DNA from: Diaporthe sp. PMI_573
Lineage: Eukaryota; Ascomycota; Sordariomycetes; Diaporthales; Diaporthaceae
DNA length: 64,000 bases
Assembly (NCBI GenBank): GCA_021399435.1
Contig: JAJTUP010000083.1
Coordinates: 1-64,000 of the forward strand
Reading direction: 5' to 3'
Shown: positions 1 to 11,287 of the stretch, in pieces
Layout of the letters: each line of letters begins with the position of its first letter
Position numbering within the stretch: the first letter of the stretch is position 1
Notes under the pieces: model-generated
Databases searched by the model: none
The model's input: only the letters and a program-made list of their open reading frames with translations
Told to the model about the DNA's origin: nothing
Position numbers and translations under genes: made by a program

Positions 1-20
1 GATGGGGTTTTCTAACATAT

Positions 21-890
21 AAATCGTGTCTCTACTTAGCTGCTGGGCGCTTCCCTGCCAACCTTCTCCTAACTTCCTAAGCTAATAACAAGAAAAACAA
101 CAACACGGCAGCCCTCCCCACCCATTTGTGTACAAACGATTGCCAAGTCTTGTGCCCTGAGGAGCCAACCAGATGGGAGTAAATCAATCATCCCGCATTG
201 GCCGGGGTTGCTGGTTGCATGTGTATGCATCATTAATGCAGGTCTAGCGGAATGTAGGCACCAACGAGGCGGGTGATGAGAACAATTCACGCCACGATCT
301 ACCCTGGCGATGAGGCTAGAGGCGGAGAGACCCACCGGTGTAAATGCGATGGCAGGCTAAACGGCGACTACCTCCTGATCGCCAAGAAGCAAGACGTGCT
401 GCTGACAACGGAAGGATGCAGGAGTAGAAATCACCAGTTTCAAAAGATGGCCTGGGTCCTTGACGATATTGGAGGGTAAGATGCGCCCATCATCAACAGG
501 GGCCCCAACCACCTTGTGCACTTGTTACTTGTTATGTACCATATATCGCGTCTCTGCTTCACTACTGGCTTCCCTGCCAACCCTCTTCCACCCTAAGCTA
601 AGAAAACAAGAAAAACAACAACACAGGCATTCCCCCCCCCGTTCCCCTGGGCAGTTTGGGGAGCCGACCAGGCAGAGATCATTCCACATTGGCCTGGTCG
701 GTCCCGTCTGCATGTGTATGCAGATAACCAAGCACCAATAAGGCGAGTGATAAGAACGATTCACGCAACAGATGTCACGCTCTACCCCGGCGACGAGGCT
801 GGAGGAGACCCACCGATGTAAACGCGATTGCTGGCTGACCTGATCGCCACCCACCGTGGAAGCAAGGAGCAGCAGGCACCGGTTTCAAAA
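21..890. repeat. Diverged direct tandem duplication, two copies
   Basis: Positions 21-446 and 541-890 are two diverged copies of one sequence in direct orientation. Shared blocks include a CGTGTCTCT/CGCGTCTCT start, an AAGAAAAACAACAACAC tract (near 90 and 607), TGCATGTGTATGCA (near 215 and 708), GAGACCCACCG (near 328 and 805) and CACC(A/G)GTTTCAAAAGA (432 and 876). The offset falls from 520 to 444 bp, so indels have accumulated. Many differences are C/T or G/A, which would fit RIP, but this was not counted. No coding frame is convincing in either copy. Confidence 0.7.
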
Positions 891-1428
891 GAGGGCCGAA
901 CCATATTGGGATGCTGATATGCTTACCGAGACTAGTAGGGCCCGTTCGGTCGCAGCCGCACGACACGGCATGGATGTGTGGGGTTTCCTGTTGCCCATTG
1001 GACGGCATAGAGCCCGGCCAATGGACGATAATATCTGAACTTCGTGTTGTTTGTGAGGATCAACTGCGCGAACCCGAAAGGGGGGTGGTTGAGGATTTGT
1101 CCATGCCTTCTCGTGGTAGACAGCACACGTATTCTTGCAGATGACTATCAACTCAGGATTGGTACGTCGCGAGGGCCACCCAGAGGTAGATCTTAACTCT
1201 TCAGGGTGTGGAGCTTGCATGCGGCTGTGACACGGATGTATGCCAAGCCAATAGCCGAAGCCGACAGGGGTTGGAAGCAGCATGAAAACATCCATTGCCT
1301 CCATGAAGCGGGGTTACACGGTTGTTAGCAGAAAGCATACATAGTGCAGAGAACCCCTTGTATTCAGGTCCCAATTTTGCCCTCCTTTCACGCCTCATTG
1401 CACTTCTGATCGCCGTCCTTTATACGGA
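891..1428. other. Intergenic, no gene seen
   Basis: Short open frames occur on both strands here but none resembles a known family or has a plausible splice partner. The last part is the presumed upstream region of the hypothetical gene that starts at 1429; no TATA box stands out. Confidence 0.5.
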
Positions 1429-3711
1429 ATGGCAGTGGCCACCTCAGAACAACCCCTACTTTCTCCTTGGAGCGACCCGGCTTTGGTGCTGGTAGACCAC
1501 CAGCTCAAACGGGTCGACAAACTCCGTCGCGACCTCGCTACCTGCGGATCTGGTGGTGAGAGGGCCGTGATATGCCGGCGAACACGTGACGACCTGCTCC
1601 GCGAACATCACAGCCTAGGGATCCTGTTCGCCGTTTGCCGAGATGTTATGAAAGCTTCTGAACAATCCTTCGATGAGCCGGATGAGCTCTGGAAAAGGTT
1701 CACAGAGCTTGCCAACAAGGGGGCCAAGACCCGCGCAAGATGCATCAAGGCACTCGAAGTGGTGGCTGGCCGTTGGGGTCACAAGCTTGCACACCACTAT
1801 GGCTGGGGAGCCATGGGCCCAGGATTCTGCGACCAACTTCGCGCAGCGGCTAGGGAGATGGATTGGCCAACTTTTGTCAGGTCTCTGAATACAGTCCTGT
1901 TGGACCGACACAAATCCAGGACACCCGAAGTGGCCCACATTCCAGCCCTGGTGAACTCGATCACGCATGCTGATATAGTAAAAGTGCGAAACCAGGTCCA
2001 GCCTGGGAAAGTCCCGTGCGCCAGACTGCAACGCGCCGAAGCCAAAGATCCAGCCGCGCAGAAGAAGCAGGAAGCCGGGCACCGCGCAGCCAAAGCCGAG
2101 TCCGAAAATCGGTACCGGACAGCCGACTGCCTGCCTGCTGTCTTGGGGTTGGACCGTTTTGGCGTTGTCGTGAGGAAGAAATTTGACGACCCGCCAACGG
2201 TCCTTATGAACGCTTTCCTCGGAGTTTTCCATGCTGAAGTTGCCCAGCCATTGCCAGCCAACCTCACCAATGCCAAGCCTGCTGCTAAGAATCTGTTGTT
2301 GCCACCATCGCCACCCTCTTCTCCCAACTCCGGGACAACCACATCTCTGCCGTCGACTGGAGCGTATGAACAGGGTCCCCATTACAAGAGAGCAAGCCCG
2401 ACACACTCAGACCAACCGACGAAGAAGCAGAGAACTCGCTTACCCAGGCTCAGCGCTGCGGTAGATGCTAGAAGAGTTTACGGCAAGTCACAGCTCCGGT
2501 TTCCCTCTGAGAACTTGTGACAAACTGACCGACCTAGATGTATTGGCCGAGCTTCAATCCCAGGGCTCACCTCTGGCCAACCAACCACAGTTTGCCCAAT
2601 TCTTAGAGTGGGCAAAAGAAGAGTCCGAGAAGGATGAAGGCTCCCATACGGCTGCCTCTCACCATCATCACTCTGCCGCACCTTCTTTACAGGCTGCTAC
2701 TATTACTCGTCATGCGGCGCCCTCTTTCCTAGAACAAGTCCTTGCCCCATCACCTGGCAGCCATAGTCTAGGGCAATCGTCCCAAGATGCTGGATCAGCG
2801 ACTCGGCCATTGACGTCCATCGCCCCGCTTTCCCCCAATATCTATCAATTAGACACCATCGACACCCATCGGTGGACGCCCCCTGTTCCCGAGCAAGTTC
2901 TTTCACCCGCATCCACTAGCCAGGGCGCCGGTCAATCGCTACAGCATGCCCCGCATTCGGAAGTTGCAAAGTCGTCAGTCACAGATGGTGAGTGCTTTCC
3001 GTTATTGTACGTCAGCCTCCTCCTGATCTGATTCAGTTGAACGAACGGTGGCCCTGGCCGATCACATCCCCCAAAATGGTACATTCGATGTGACTGTGTC
3101 CAGCCTCATCGAACATGGCCGGGGTAGCAATGCCGCATTGCATGTGCGTCACGAGCAAGACAGAGCCACGCAAAGTAACTCTATGGATTCACGCGTTTTG
3201 GACCACACTGAACATGAGCATATTACACTGCGTACAGGGAAAGTGGCAACCTCTGTTTCTAGTGAGTATCCGATATCATACCGGTCGATTGCTACAGGAT
3301 TGACGACGTGAAGCGTCCTCCAGGCTCGATTCCAATTCTTTTGTGCTTAGCGAAGAGCAAACGAGATGGGCTTTGCAGAATTGCAGTGCCCAGACCTTTA
3401 CACTTCTGCTGCTTCAGGAGCTTATCGATCAGGATCCCAGGTTGGGATCTTGTGTCACATTTAGCATTCCGAAGTCAATAGCGCATCATCTAACAACTCA
3501 CCCTGGTGAGCTCCCAGAGGGGGAAGTACCATCGTTCCCAGGCCGTATTATCGAAATCACACAAAGTATGGTTGATTCAGTTCTGGCGAATGGGACGTTA
3601 TACATGCTGAATATCCCTGAAAAGCCCGAAGATGGCAAACCATTCATCACCGTCTGGATGACATTGGACACCGCCAACGGAATGGTATCGATGTCCCCCG
3701 CACCTACTTAA
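1429..3711 (+). CDS. Hypothetical multi-exon protein
   Basis: I do not recognise a family. The first frame opens with ATG at 1429 and runs 363 codons; it is rich in basic residues in the middle (TKKQR-type clusters) and Ser/Pro-rich later. The reading frame then passes to one open over 2465-2987, so an intron or frameshift lies near 2360-2560 (2364-2493, with a GTATGA donor, keeps frame). Two better introns follow: 2988-3036 (GTGAGT...CAG, 49 bp) and 3262-3313 (GTGAGT...AAG, 52 bp); both keep the frame open to the TAA at 3709-3711. The final exon contains a Leu-rich segment (LLLLQEL). The stop overlaps the convergent gene on the other strand by 8 bp. Existence of a gene is moderately supported by frame continuity; function is unknown. 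Confidence 0.55.
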
Positions 3712-4500
3712 GAAAGCCATGTTGCCTCAAGGTATCCAAGGCTTCCGCACAAGTCTCGATCCTATTGTTATCCCGCGGTGTAACAATAATAATATGGCCC
3801 TTTGGTCCAGTCACATGAACCTGCTTCCCCTCCTTACAAACATGTGGCTCGCCGTTCTGGTCGGTGAAAGCCCAGCCAGTTTGCCGGTACGAATTGGACC
3901 CACTCAAGAGTTCCGGTTCGATCATTATGGTCCCATGATCCCCCAGCACAATCTCCGTCATGACCTCGGGCAATGGATTGTCCAGAACCTCGAGTGCGAT
4001 GATCCTGCTTAGCCCGTTCGTACTGATAAAGTCGGCCAGCTCAGGAAGAAAGTTATCGTCGATCTCGGCCATGTCGGGATGTCCTCCGGAGTGATATTCG
4101 TATGGTTCGAAACCGTTGTCTGTGAGGGCGAACCTGTGGCCGTGTAATCTGTCAAGGCTCAAGGATTCTATCTTGGTACGCCCTGTCCAGCGAACGCGAG
4201 GGATAGTCTTGCATCCGAACATGACGTTCTCCTGAGGAATCTGAAAGTGGCCATGGACCAAATGGATGCCAAAGACTTTGTGAGCATTATTTCGAACAAA
4301 GATCTCGGCGAACTGCTGGAGGAGATGCTCAATATCGGGCCGGGCTTCGTCGGAAGGTAGGCTGTTGTATCTGAAGGCACAGTCAGCGTGCTGTGAGATT
4401 GGGAGTGGGGCGAGTGCGTGACGTACAGCTGACGACTCTGTTCCAAATCTACCTCCGTTAGACGTCTATTGAGGCCAGGGATCTGGACTTTCGCCGCCAT
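3704..4500 (-). CDS. Hypothetical 246-aa protein, two exons
   Basis: Exon 1 is 4500-4427 (ATG GCG GCG), the intron is 4426-4371 (GTACGT donor, GCTGAC branch site, TTCAG acceptor, 56 bp), and exon 2 is 4370-3704, ending GFLK-TAG. The join preserves frame and gives 246 residues with no signal peptide or obvious membrane segment. Seen features are an N-terminal helix-prone stretch (DIEHLLQQFAEIFVR) and a compact acidic middle. No catalytic motif was recognised. It converges on the hypothetical gene that ends at 3711, with overlapping stop regions. The clean intron and long open exon argue for a real, possibly expressed gene; function unknown. Confidence 0.65.
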
Positions 4501-4739
4501 AGTGCTCGCTGCTGGTTCTGGTCGTGAGCAGGATGACTACAAGTCCGTGTCGTCCATGTTTGCCATGCAGTGAGTGTGAAGTAGCGTCGATGCGCTATTA
4601 AATGCAGGAAATCCAGTGACGGCATCCTCTCCCAAAACCCCACCTGGCCCGTGCATGGCCGATACCCAATTAGAATGCTGCGCACGGCTACATGCGAAAC
4701 TGTCATAGAGCTTGGCATGCTACCCAACCATGACACTTA

Positions 4740-5522
4740 CCTCAGCAAGCTCAGGCCCGAGCGTCCGGCGCCAAGGCGCGCTAGTCCTAATCGGTAGCAC
4801 GTACGAGGTAACCATGACACCATGGTTGACAGAATCAGTGACACACCACTAACTGGTTTGGAGCTAATGGTTGCCCCATCACACCACCCCGTCGTTTCAG
4901 TGGATGCGGGATCTCCAGCGGGGTTGGTCTCTTTGATGTATGCGATATGGTGGGAAAACCCAACTGGCCTACGCAAGGTAGCACCGATGTTTCGAGCACC
5001 TGTATGACGCCGAGCCGTGAACTTTGGAAAAGAGAGCGAGTCAAGACTTGGTCCTGCTCCGGACTTGCTCTGGATGGGTCGCAAAGCTACTCAGCGCATT
5101 GCACCGTTAAGCCATCATCATCACATCAACCTCAACGATGCCTGGAGATAATAGCAGGCAGTGGTATCCGGTTCTGGTCAAATTGAAGACAAAACAGGAC
5201 GCGTTGGTTATACTGTACAGTATGCGAGGCTGCCTTTCAATAGTGCTCTACATCACTGATCCACCTGGGTCTGCAGCTTTGATTCTAGACTATACCGGAC
5301 CCTGATTTGCAAAATTGTACCTTCCGAATTACAGTATGTGGGCTCGCAGGCGGCGAGCACCGAGCACCAAAAGTCTCTACATTCCCTGGTAATACAGGAC
5401 GTGCAGTGATAAGACAGATGATAAGGCGTTATCGCCTGGAGCACGTGATGCAATAGGCTTAGCTAATGCGATTAGGACTAGCGCGCCTTGGCGCCGGACG
5501 CTCGGGCCTGAGCTTGCTGAGG
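4740..5522. mobile_element. TA-flanked non-autonomous DNA element with 54-bp TIRs
   Basis: Perfect terminal inverted repeats of 54 bp lie at 4740-4793 and 5469-5522, beginning CCTCAGCAAGCTCAGG. A TA dinucleotide flanks each end (4738-4739 and 5523-5524), the target duplication of Tc1/mariner/pogo elements. The 783-bp body has no transposase motif in any frame; an open minus-strand frame of about 115 codons overlaps the left TIR but matches nothing I know. It is best read as a MITE or a deletion derivative mobilised in trans. The perfect TIR identity suggests recent activity. Confidence 0.85.
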
Positions 5523-5524
5523 TA

Positions 5525-6841
5525 ACCCTTTAGGACCACAGCCATTAGCACGTTCGTGTGGTAATGTCCACTGTCCCGTCTATTCCCGCATTTTAGCGGG
5601 TATGTGATCACTAGTCGCAGAAATTTGGTTGGTTGGCGTCTTCGATAAGAGGTGGGGTGGCCGGGGCAATGCCCTTTTGTGCCGCTGCTTTCCAAATCTC
5701 ACTTCCAAATCTCCAAATCTCTCATACGTCCCAAACTCCCAAACCTCTAGCTTGCTAGCATCCCTGCCGTACCCTGTTTATGCATGTGAAATACCCCGCC
5801 TACAGAGCTTTGCCCCTACCAAAACCAAAACCTCGCAAAACTCCTGAATACAAACTCCTAAACCTCTAGCGTCTACTTCGTATGTCCGTGCCCAGAATAC
5901 CCATGATGCAACCCTGTTTATGCATGCAACCTGCCGTATCCAGTAGCGTGTCCCTGTTCTTTTTGCCACGATTCTAGAACCCACCTGAAGCGGGGGCCAC
6001 CACAAAATAGTGGGTCCGGGTTTTCATGGCAGCTCACTGGCCTACGTTGTGCACCTACTTCTCTGCATAGCGCGTGCCTCTCCACTTCGCCCCTCCTCAC
6101 CATCCTTTCGTCATTCTGATCTCTCATACCAATTTTTCATTTGATTGGGGACCACTGCATAGCCCTTCACTTGCACCTAAAATTAAGCGTCTGTGCCTAA
6201 CTTGCGCTTTCGGCGGTTGCGCATTCTCTCGAGTGGGCCGAGCCCTAAGTCCCGCAGTTTGCCTCCTTTCCATCAGGCTCTCGACATTGCAAGGCAAGTC
6301 GAAGTCGAGGCCCAAACGATGCCTGGTTTCCACTTCTCGCTATGCCGCATCTTCACAAAGACTTCATAAACGGACAGAACAACGTCTCAATTTGTACTGC
6401 CCAGCAAACACTCTCCGAAATCCCTAGCGCACTACTGTCATAAAGACCAGCAACGTCAGTCACCTAAGTTGTCGTGTGTATATCCAGTGGTGTCCTCCAC
6501 ATATCAGATCCCGATGGGGGTGCGTTCATCGTCGCTACGTGTATTCCCAGGCATATCTGACTTGTTCCAGTTGTTTGAACCTCAAGACCTCGACGCCGAC
6601 AAAGACAATGACGATTTTTTTTGCCGATGCGAAGTCTGGCCCCCGGACAGTCGTTGCGAGAGGTCAAATGGTGTACTGGCGGCGATGTAGCATCGAAGTC
6701 TTCCCTACTGGAAAGGAAGACGAAAAGGCTGTTGAGACACATAAAACATGCAAGGGACAGGCATTTTTGAAGGGGGGTGAGGAGGGTGTTAGCCTTATAT
6801 TTGAAGGGGACCAGATAAAGGAAGTGTGAGCAGGCTTGGAA
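5525..6841. other. Intergenic, no supported gene
   Basis: Pyrimidine-rich tracts with repeated CCAAATCTC and CCAAACTCC-like words occur around 5690-5760, and AAACCTCTAGC occurs twice (5748 and 5860). Several open frames of about 70-117 codons exist on both strands but overlap one another and show no family signature. Nothing further can be supported. Confidence 0.45.
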
Positions 6842-7924
6842 TTAACCATAGAATTTCTCTTTAATCCTCACTGCTCTCCAAATTCCCATGAATACCGTCA
6901 TCTTCCCTCCCTCCTTCGCCTGGTTTGATATTGACATCGACACACCATCGCTATGGCTAAGTTTCTTCTTCTCCTCACTCTGATATATGGGAGATGTGCG
7001 GTGTGCTTCGTATAACTCACCTTTAAATATACGCGAGAAGTCTCGTGTACAAACCCGGAGCTTGACCGACGTGTCGGGCTCTATAATAGCACCCCCGGGA
7101 TAACGAACGTATCTGACCCCGTCCTTGACTTCTACCTTGACGTTGAAATACTCCAGAGCATATTCTGTCACCTTCTCTGGCGTGATCCCTATCTCCATCT
7201 GGCACCCAAAGTGTTCCCGTGTATGCCCTCGATGAAAAAAGATTGATATATCAGCCAACCACGTATCGGGGTGTTCTTTACTTGGTATTCTTTCGATCGA
7301 GTCCCAGAACTGGTCGTGGAAAAGGTCTTTGGCCGGCTCGAGAGGTGCTCCAACATACACGTCCTTGAGCGAGGCTGTGTTGCTAGATGCTTGTTCTGAG
7401 ACGTAGTGGTCGAGACTGATCGGCTGCATGACCGTATTGCCCGGTGTCATGGTCGGGGTTGTGTACGTCTCGGTACCTAGGCTCTGTTAGAGAAGATCGG
7501 TCTGTCATTAAACGGAGTGCGTACGACGCCGCTTAGCACCATTCCTTCTGTCACTAACTCCATTGCTTTGCACTGGTGGTAGGGTGCTGCTCTCCACTAA
7601 TGTTTGGTCGCCGCTTTCCATTGCAGCGGCGAGCTGCTCTGCGAAAGCGCGTTGGGCTTCGATAGGTTGGGCGCTGAGCTCGTTAAGCAATTGCGCCAAT
7701 TTGGCTTGGCCAGTGAATCCGTGTTTCAATTGTGTCGCTTTCTTCGCAGCGTAAAATGCACGCCAAACGGTATCGCCTTGGTTCTGCTTTAGAATGATCC
7801 TTTCCAAAGAGTTCTCGTCGGCTTGTTTTGCCTGCTCCAGCGCCTTTTTCGTCCCACGCCGACCACGCGTTAACTTCCGGTACTGATTCACCACTAGCGT
7901 GGTGAGTGGTGGGTCGTCCTCCAT
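6842..7924 (-). CDS. Hypothetical 344-aa protein, two exons
   Basis: Exon 1 is 7924-7525 (starts MEDDPPL) and exon 2 is 7476-6842 (ends KEKFYG-TAA). The intron 7524-7477 (GTACGC...CCTAG, 48 bp) restores a single frame of 345 codons including stop; without it both halves end early. The N-terminal half is helical and charged with a basic patch (GRRGTKKA) and a Gln/Ala-rich helix; the C-terminal half has mixed beta-like sequence (VKVEVKDGVRYVRYPGG). No known domain was recognised. A GTGAGTTAT inside exon 2 near 7019 could be a second donor but reading through is open. Nothing in the neighbourhood suggests a job. Confidence 0.6.
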
Positions 7925-9906
7925 TAGGAAGGTCGCCTCGCCAATGGTGCCGTTTGGAAGCCCCCGGAAAGGAGGTTTGGGGACGAGATTTGGGGACGAG
8001 ATTGGGGACGAGGTGTTTGGAAGTGAGATTTGGAATGTTTTGAGGCTAAATCAAGGGGGCTGTGTCAATGGCCTGTTTTTTTTTAGGCGCCTAGCTGGTC
8101 ATGCCACCCTCTACAGGCAACAAAATGATTTGATACGTCGTCGGAGCGCCAGATGAACCATTCCAAGGCGGCTAATGCGGGCAGGCATACTCGCCCATGC
8201 TTGGTCCTTAATCTGGCTTGTTCGGCAATGTGACAATCTCCACCCTTCATTGAGGCGCCGCGCTGTTTTTTCACGCTGACAATCACATTCTGCTTTTTCT
8301 GCGGAGGTTGTTCTGAACATGGTTCAGCCATTCATGGGTCGCCTACTCCCAGACTGGCTAACCAGTATTCGACACTAAAACATTGGGTGGCATGCAGGCC
8401 GGGACATTGCTGCCTGGTATTCATTTCTAGGCCTAGATATGAAGGCCTGTCAAATAACGTTGTAGCCAGTTCCCCGGCCGCCCCTTTTTAGGGAAAGTCG
8501 CCAGAGCGGCCTTGGTGGTCCGATCTATCAACGCTCTGCCGCACAGACACGCGTGCATCTATACAGAAAAAGCAGATGCGATCGTCATCCCTGTGGACAG
8601 GTATGTTCTCAAACTTGTACCATGGCGCCCAGGGCTTGATCTGCAAGGTGGGGGCGAAACTCATCCAGCAGTTTCGGCCAACCAAACGCTAGTCCAAAAC
8701 ACTGCGAATCTTTTACCGTCATTGGGCTAGCGTAGAAAAGCCTGCGACTGACTCCTCCAAGCCGCCTTTTAGTGTTACAGGAGACTTCGCTCGTCGCACT
8801 ATCCAATCAACGTGTATTGGAAACTGCCGGCCAGCTGCTTCACTCGTCCGATTTATTGACTGATTGGCCGGGAAACTTTTGTAAACCTTACCCTGCGAGG
8901 TTGGATAGAAACGCATCTCCGGAGAAAAAGCAGGGACGCTGCCACGCCAGATCAGGGTTCGAGTCCGCCCTGCCGCTCCCTCAAATGACATTGGTGAAAT
9001 CGTGCAGTGGGTGGGGAAAGATGAAAGAGATCTATTGGTTCGGTTCGCCAGTGCATTGACTCGTCAGCCCTCGAATCCCAAGCATCCCAGTAAGCCCTCA
9101 AATTTCCCCTCCCCGAATCTGCCCGAAACACCTCTCTTTCAGCTTCTCTGCCTGCTTCTCAAATATCCCTGTCGCAAGGAACATCCGTCATACGGCACGC
9201 CGCACCAACCAAACTTCCATCTCCAAAGTTCCACTCCCGATTTTTTTCTAAATTTTCCTCAGTGCCAAGAATCTTTACTCCACTATGCACCTTTCGTCAC
9301 TCACTATCCCCATCTCGTCTGCGCTGACGGTGTTGATCCACTCAAATAACTTGGTGACTTTTAACGGAGGCATGGGGGAATGCTTCTTGTTTATTCATCA
9401 GGTGTTAACAGGCCGTCTCTGCTCCTGTCTTTTCAGAATTTGGATTAGAAGCTGGCCACAGTGTCAGGAATCTCGCTCTCTCCTCGCTGTATGAGCTCCA
9501 CTCAGACGTTGACACCCAGCGCCGGGTAATCCTTCCATTGCAGCCGCCGATGGACTAGTTGTTGGCTTGAGGGTAGCAAATCCCATGCTGCCCCCACCAT
9601 CCTTGAAAGAGAATGTCTGAATTTAGTAACATCTCGCCTCCATATGACTGCCAACGTGATGGCTTCCTGATCCCCGACCTGTTGGACCTGCGCCTTACGC
9701 TGATCCCGGCGGTCCCGACAGGGTACACGAATTCCCCAAGGTAATGATGATTGCACCCAGCGTATCGCCGGCAATATAATTAGGCTACCAATAGAGACAC
9801 AACGTTGCTTGTCAAAGCAGGCTCATTTTACAGCCCTGCATTAGACCAGTTTGAACGACCAGCGTCAGCGTCTACGTAGCCAATGTTGTTCCCAGACATG
9901 CCCTTC
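7925..9906. other. Intergenic, no gene seen
   Basis: Immediately upstream of the previous gene lies a purine-rich stretch (7963-8030) with three repeats of GGGGACGAGATT-like words. From 8050 to 9900 only short, overlapping open frames were found, with no motif, splice pattern or transposon terminus that could be supported. Confidence 0.45.
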
Positions 9907-10200
9907 CTGAGCGTAGTACTAGTGATGTTGTACTTTATGTACTATGGCATTGTACATACGTACGTACTATAAGGAGTTGTACTGTACACGTATTTTGTAC
10001 GTACGAGGGTCCACGATATTCCTAGTAAGGGAATTTGTGGGACACAGCATCCTCAATAGGATTAGGGCTAGGATTGTGGAAGTTTGAGGCTCACTATTCC
10101 CAAAAAGGAAAGGAAAATTTGTATGTACAACCCCATAGTACGTACGGTACTATGGTTAAAATACAGTACGTACGTAAGTACGTGTACTACAGGGTCGCAT
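9907..10200. repeat. GTAC-rich palindromic tract
   Basis: GTAC tetranucleotides are strongly enriched, including runs of alternating GTACGTAC at 9957-9967, 9998-10005, 10138-10149 and 10165-10183. TACTATGG occurs at about 9941 and its complement CCATAGTA at about 10134, so the two clusters are partly inverted copies. The tract lies just upstream of the hairpin-duplicated gene. It may be promoter DNA or a degenerate small element; no gene is present. Confidence 0.5.
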
Positions 10201-10287
10201 CACTAGAGCGTAGACGGTCAAGTTCCATGTTCAAGGCGGATAGACAAACCTCATCATTGCAAGACATTCTGACCACCTTCTGCAGCC

Positions 10288-10973
10288 ATGGATTCTTCTA
10301 AGCATGTTGCACATCTTACACGGCTTCTAGACCAAGAGGCACAAAACCACAATATCACGAAGGGATTACTGTCCCAATCCCAAAATTGTACGCAAGCCTG
10401 GGAGCGTGCGTGTAACCACGCCCAAGCCCAGTTGCACCATGCCCATCTGAGGGCCTCAACAGCGGAGACTCGGAGCCAACAGCTCGCCGCAGAGAATGCA
10501 CGGTTGAACTTGGTGATAAACCACTTGGTATGCTACTTTCCAACGACAGGTTAATCATATACCTAATCTATGAAGGCGCCTGCTAGATGTCTGACGCCCA
10601 ATTTACCACAGGGGCGGGCCAACAACGAAGCCGCCGCACCCGCGAGCTTTCCATCCCAGGCCAGACCATCTGTGGGAGCACATTCAGAAAGCCCCGGACA
10701 ACTGGGCCTGCGTCTCCCGGAAGTGCTTACCCCAGGAGGCCGAGTGCAGGAAGGCACACGATTGAGAGGGTCGAGCGAATCGTCACAAGCTGCAAGACAG
10801 GCTATCAACAACGCAATCAACTCCGCTTCGCACGCCTAGTTGCCCATGGGAGCTTTCTAAATGTGCCCCCAACGGTCTGGCCTGGGATGGAAAGCTTGCT
10901 GGTGTGGCGACTTCGTTGTTGGCCCGCCCCTGTGGTGAGTTGGGCGTCAGGCATCTACCAGGTGCCTTCATAG
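10288..10973 (+). CDS. Coiled-coil hypothetical protein, left copy
   Basis: Exon 1 is 10288-10527 (ATG, 80 codons) and the intron is 10528-10586 (GTATGC donor, CCTAAT branch site, TAG acceptor, 59 bp). Exon 2 starts at 10587 and stays open to a stop at 10971-10973. Exon 1 encodes a Gln/His/Leu-rich helix (LTRLLDQEAQ, AETRSQQLAAENARL) likely to form a coiled coil, as in the leucine-zipper part of bZIP-like proteins, although no clear basic region precedes it. Exon 2 is Arg/Pro/Ser-rich. Beyond about 10830 the frame reads into the opposite arm of the inverted repeat, so the natural C-terminus is lost. Function unknown. Confidence 0.5.
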
Positions 10974-11253
10974 ATTAGGTACATGATTAGTGCATGGTGG
11001 CAAAGTAACATACCAAGTGGTTTAGAACCAAGTTCAACCGTGCATTCTCTGTGGTGAGCTGTTGGCTCCGAGTCTCCGCTGTTGAGACTCTCAGATGGGC
11101 ATGGTGCAACTGGGCTTGGGCGTGGATACACGCGCGTTCCCAAGCTTGCGTGCAATTCTGGGATTGGGATAGTAATCCCTTGGTGATGTTATGGTTCTGT
11201 GCCTCTTGGTCTAGGAGGCGTGTAAGATGTGCAATATGCTCAGAAGGATCCAT
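10838..11253 (-). pseudogene. Coiled-coil hypothetical protein, truncated right copy
   Basis: This is the mirror copy: exon 1 11253-11014, intron 11013-10955 (GTATGT...TAG, again 59 bp), exon 2 from 10954 with ATG CCT GAC. The product of exon 1 matches the left copy except for about ten residues. Homology to the left copy ends near 10838-10830, where the sequence turns into the spacer, so the copy is 3'-truncated. Conservation of frame and intron in both arms suggests that the parent was a functional gene. Confidence 0.6.
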
Positions 11254-11287
11254 GACGGTGGAAGGCGGTCAGAATGTCTTGCAGTAG

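Larger units (their letters stand above)
10256..11287. repeat. Large inverted duplication (hairpin) with about 118-bp spacer
   Basis: The arms are about 10256-10712 and 10830-11287. The outer ends share TGCAAGACATTCTGACC and its complement (around 10259 and 11268). Each arm carries the same start codon, exon 1, 59-bp intron and part of exon 2 of one gene in opposite directions. Arms differ by scattered substitutions (for example SSKHV against PSEHI in the products), so the event is not very recent. The central spacer contains unique exon-2 sequence read only from the left arm. Confidence 0.85.

Noticed and set aside
1615..2406. Long minus-strand open frame of 263 codons
   Set aside because: It is the antisense of the hypothetical gene at 1429-3711, has no motif, and the plus strand shows better intron structure downstream.
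8935..8985. tRNA-like T-arm word (GGTTCGAGTCC) in a GC-rich stretch
   Set aside because: No matching 5-bp T stem, no acceptor or anticodon arm can be folded around it, so a tRNA or tRNA-derived SINE cannot be supported.
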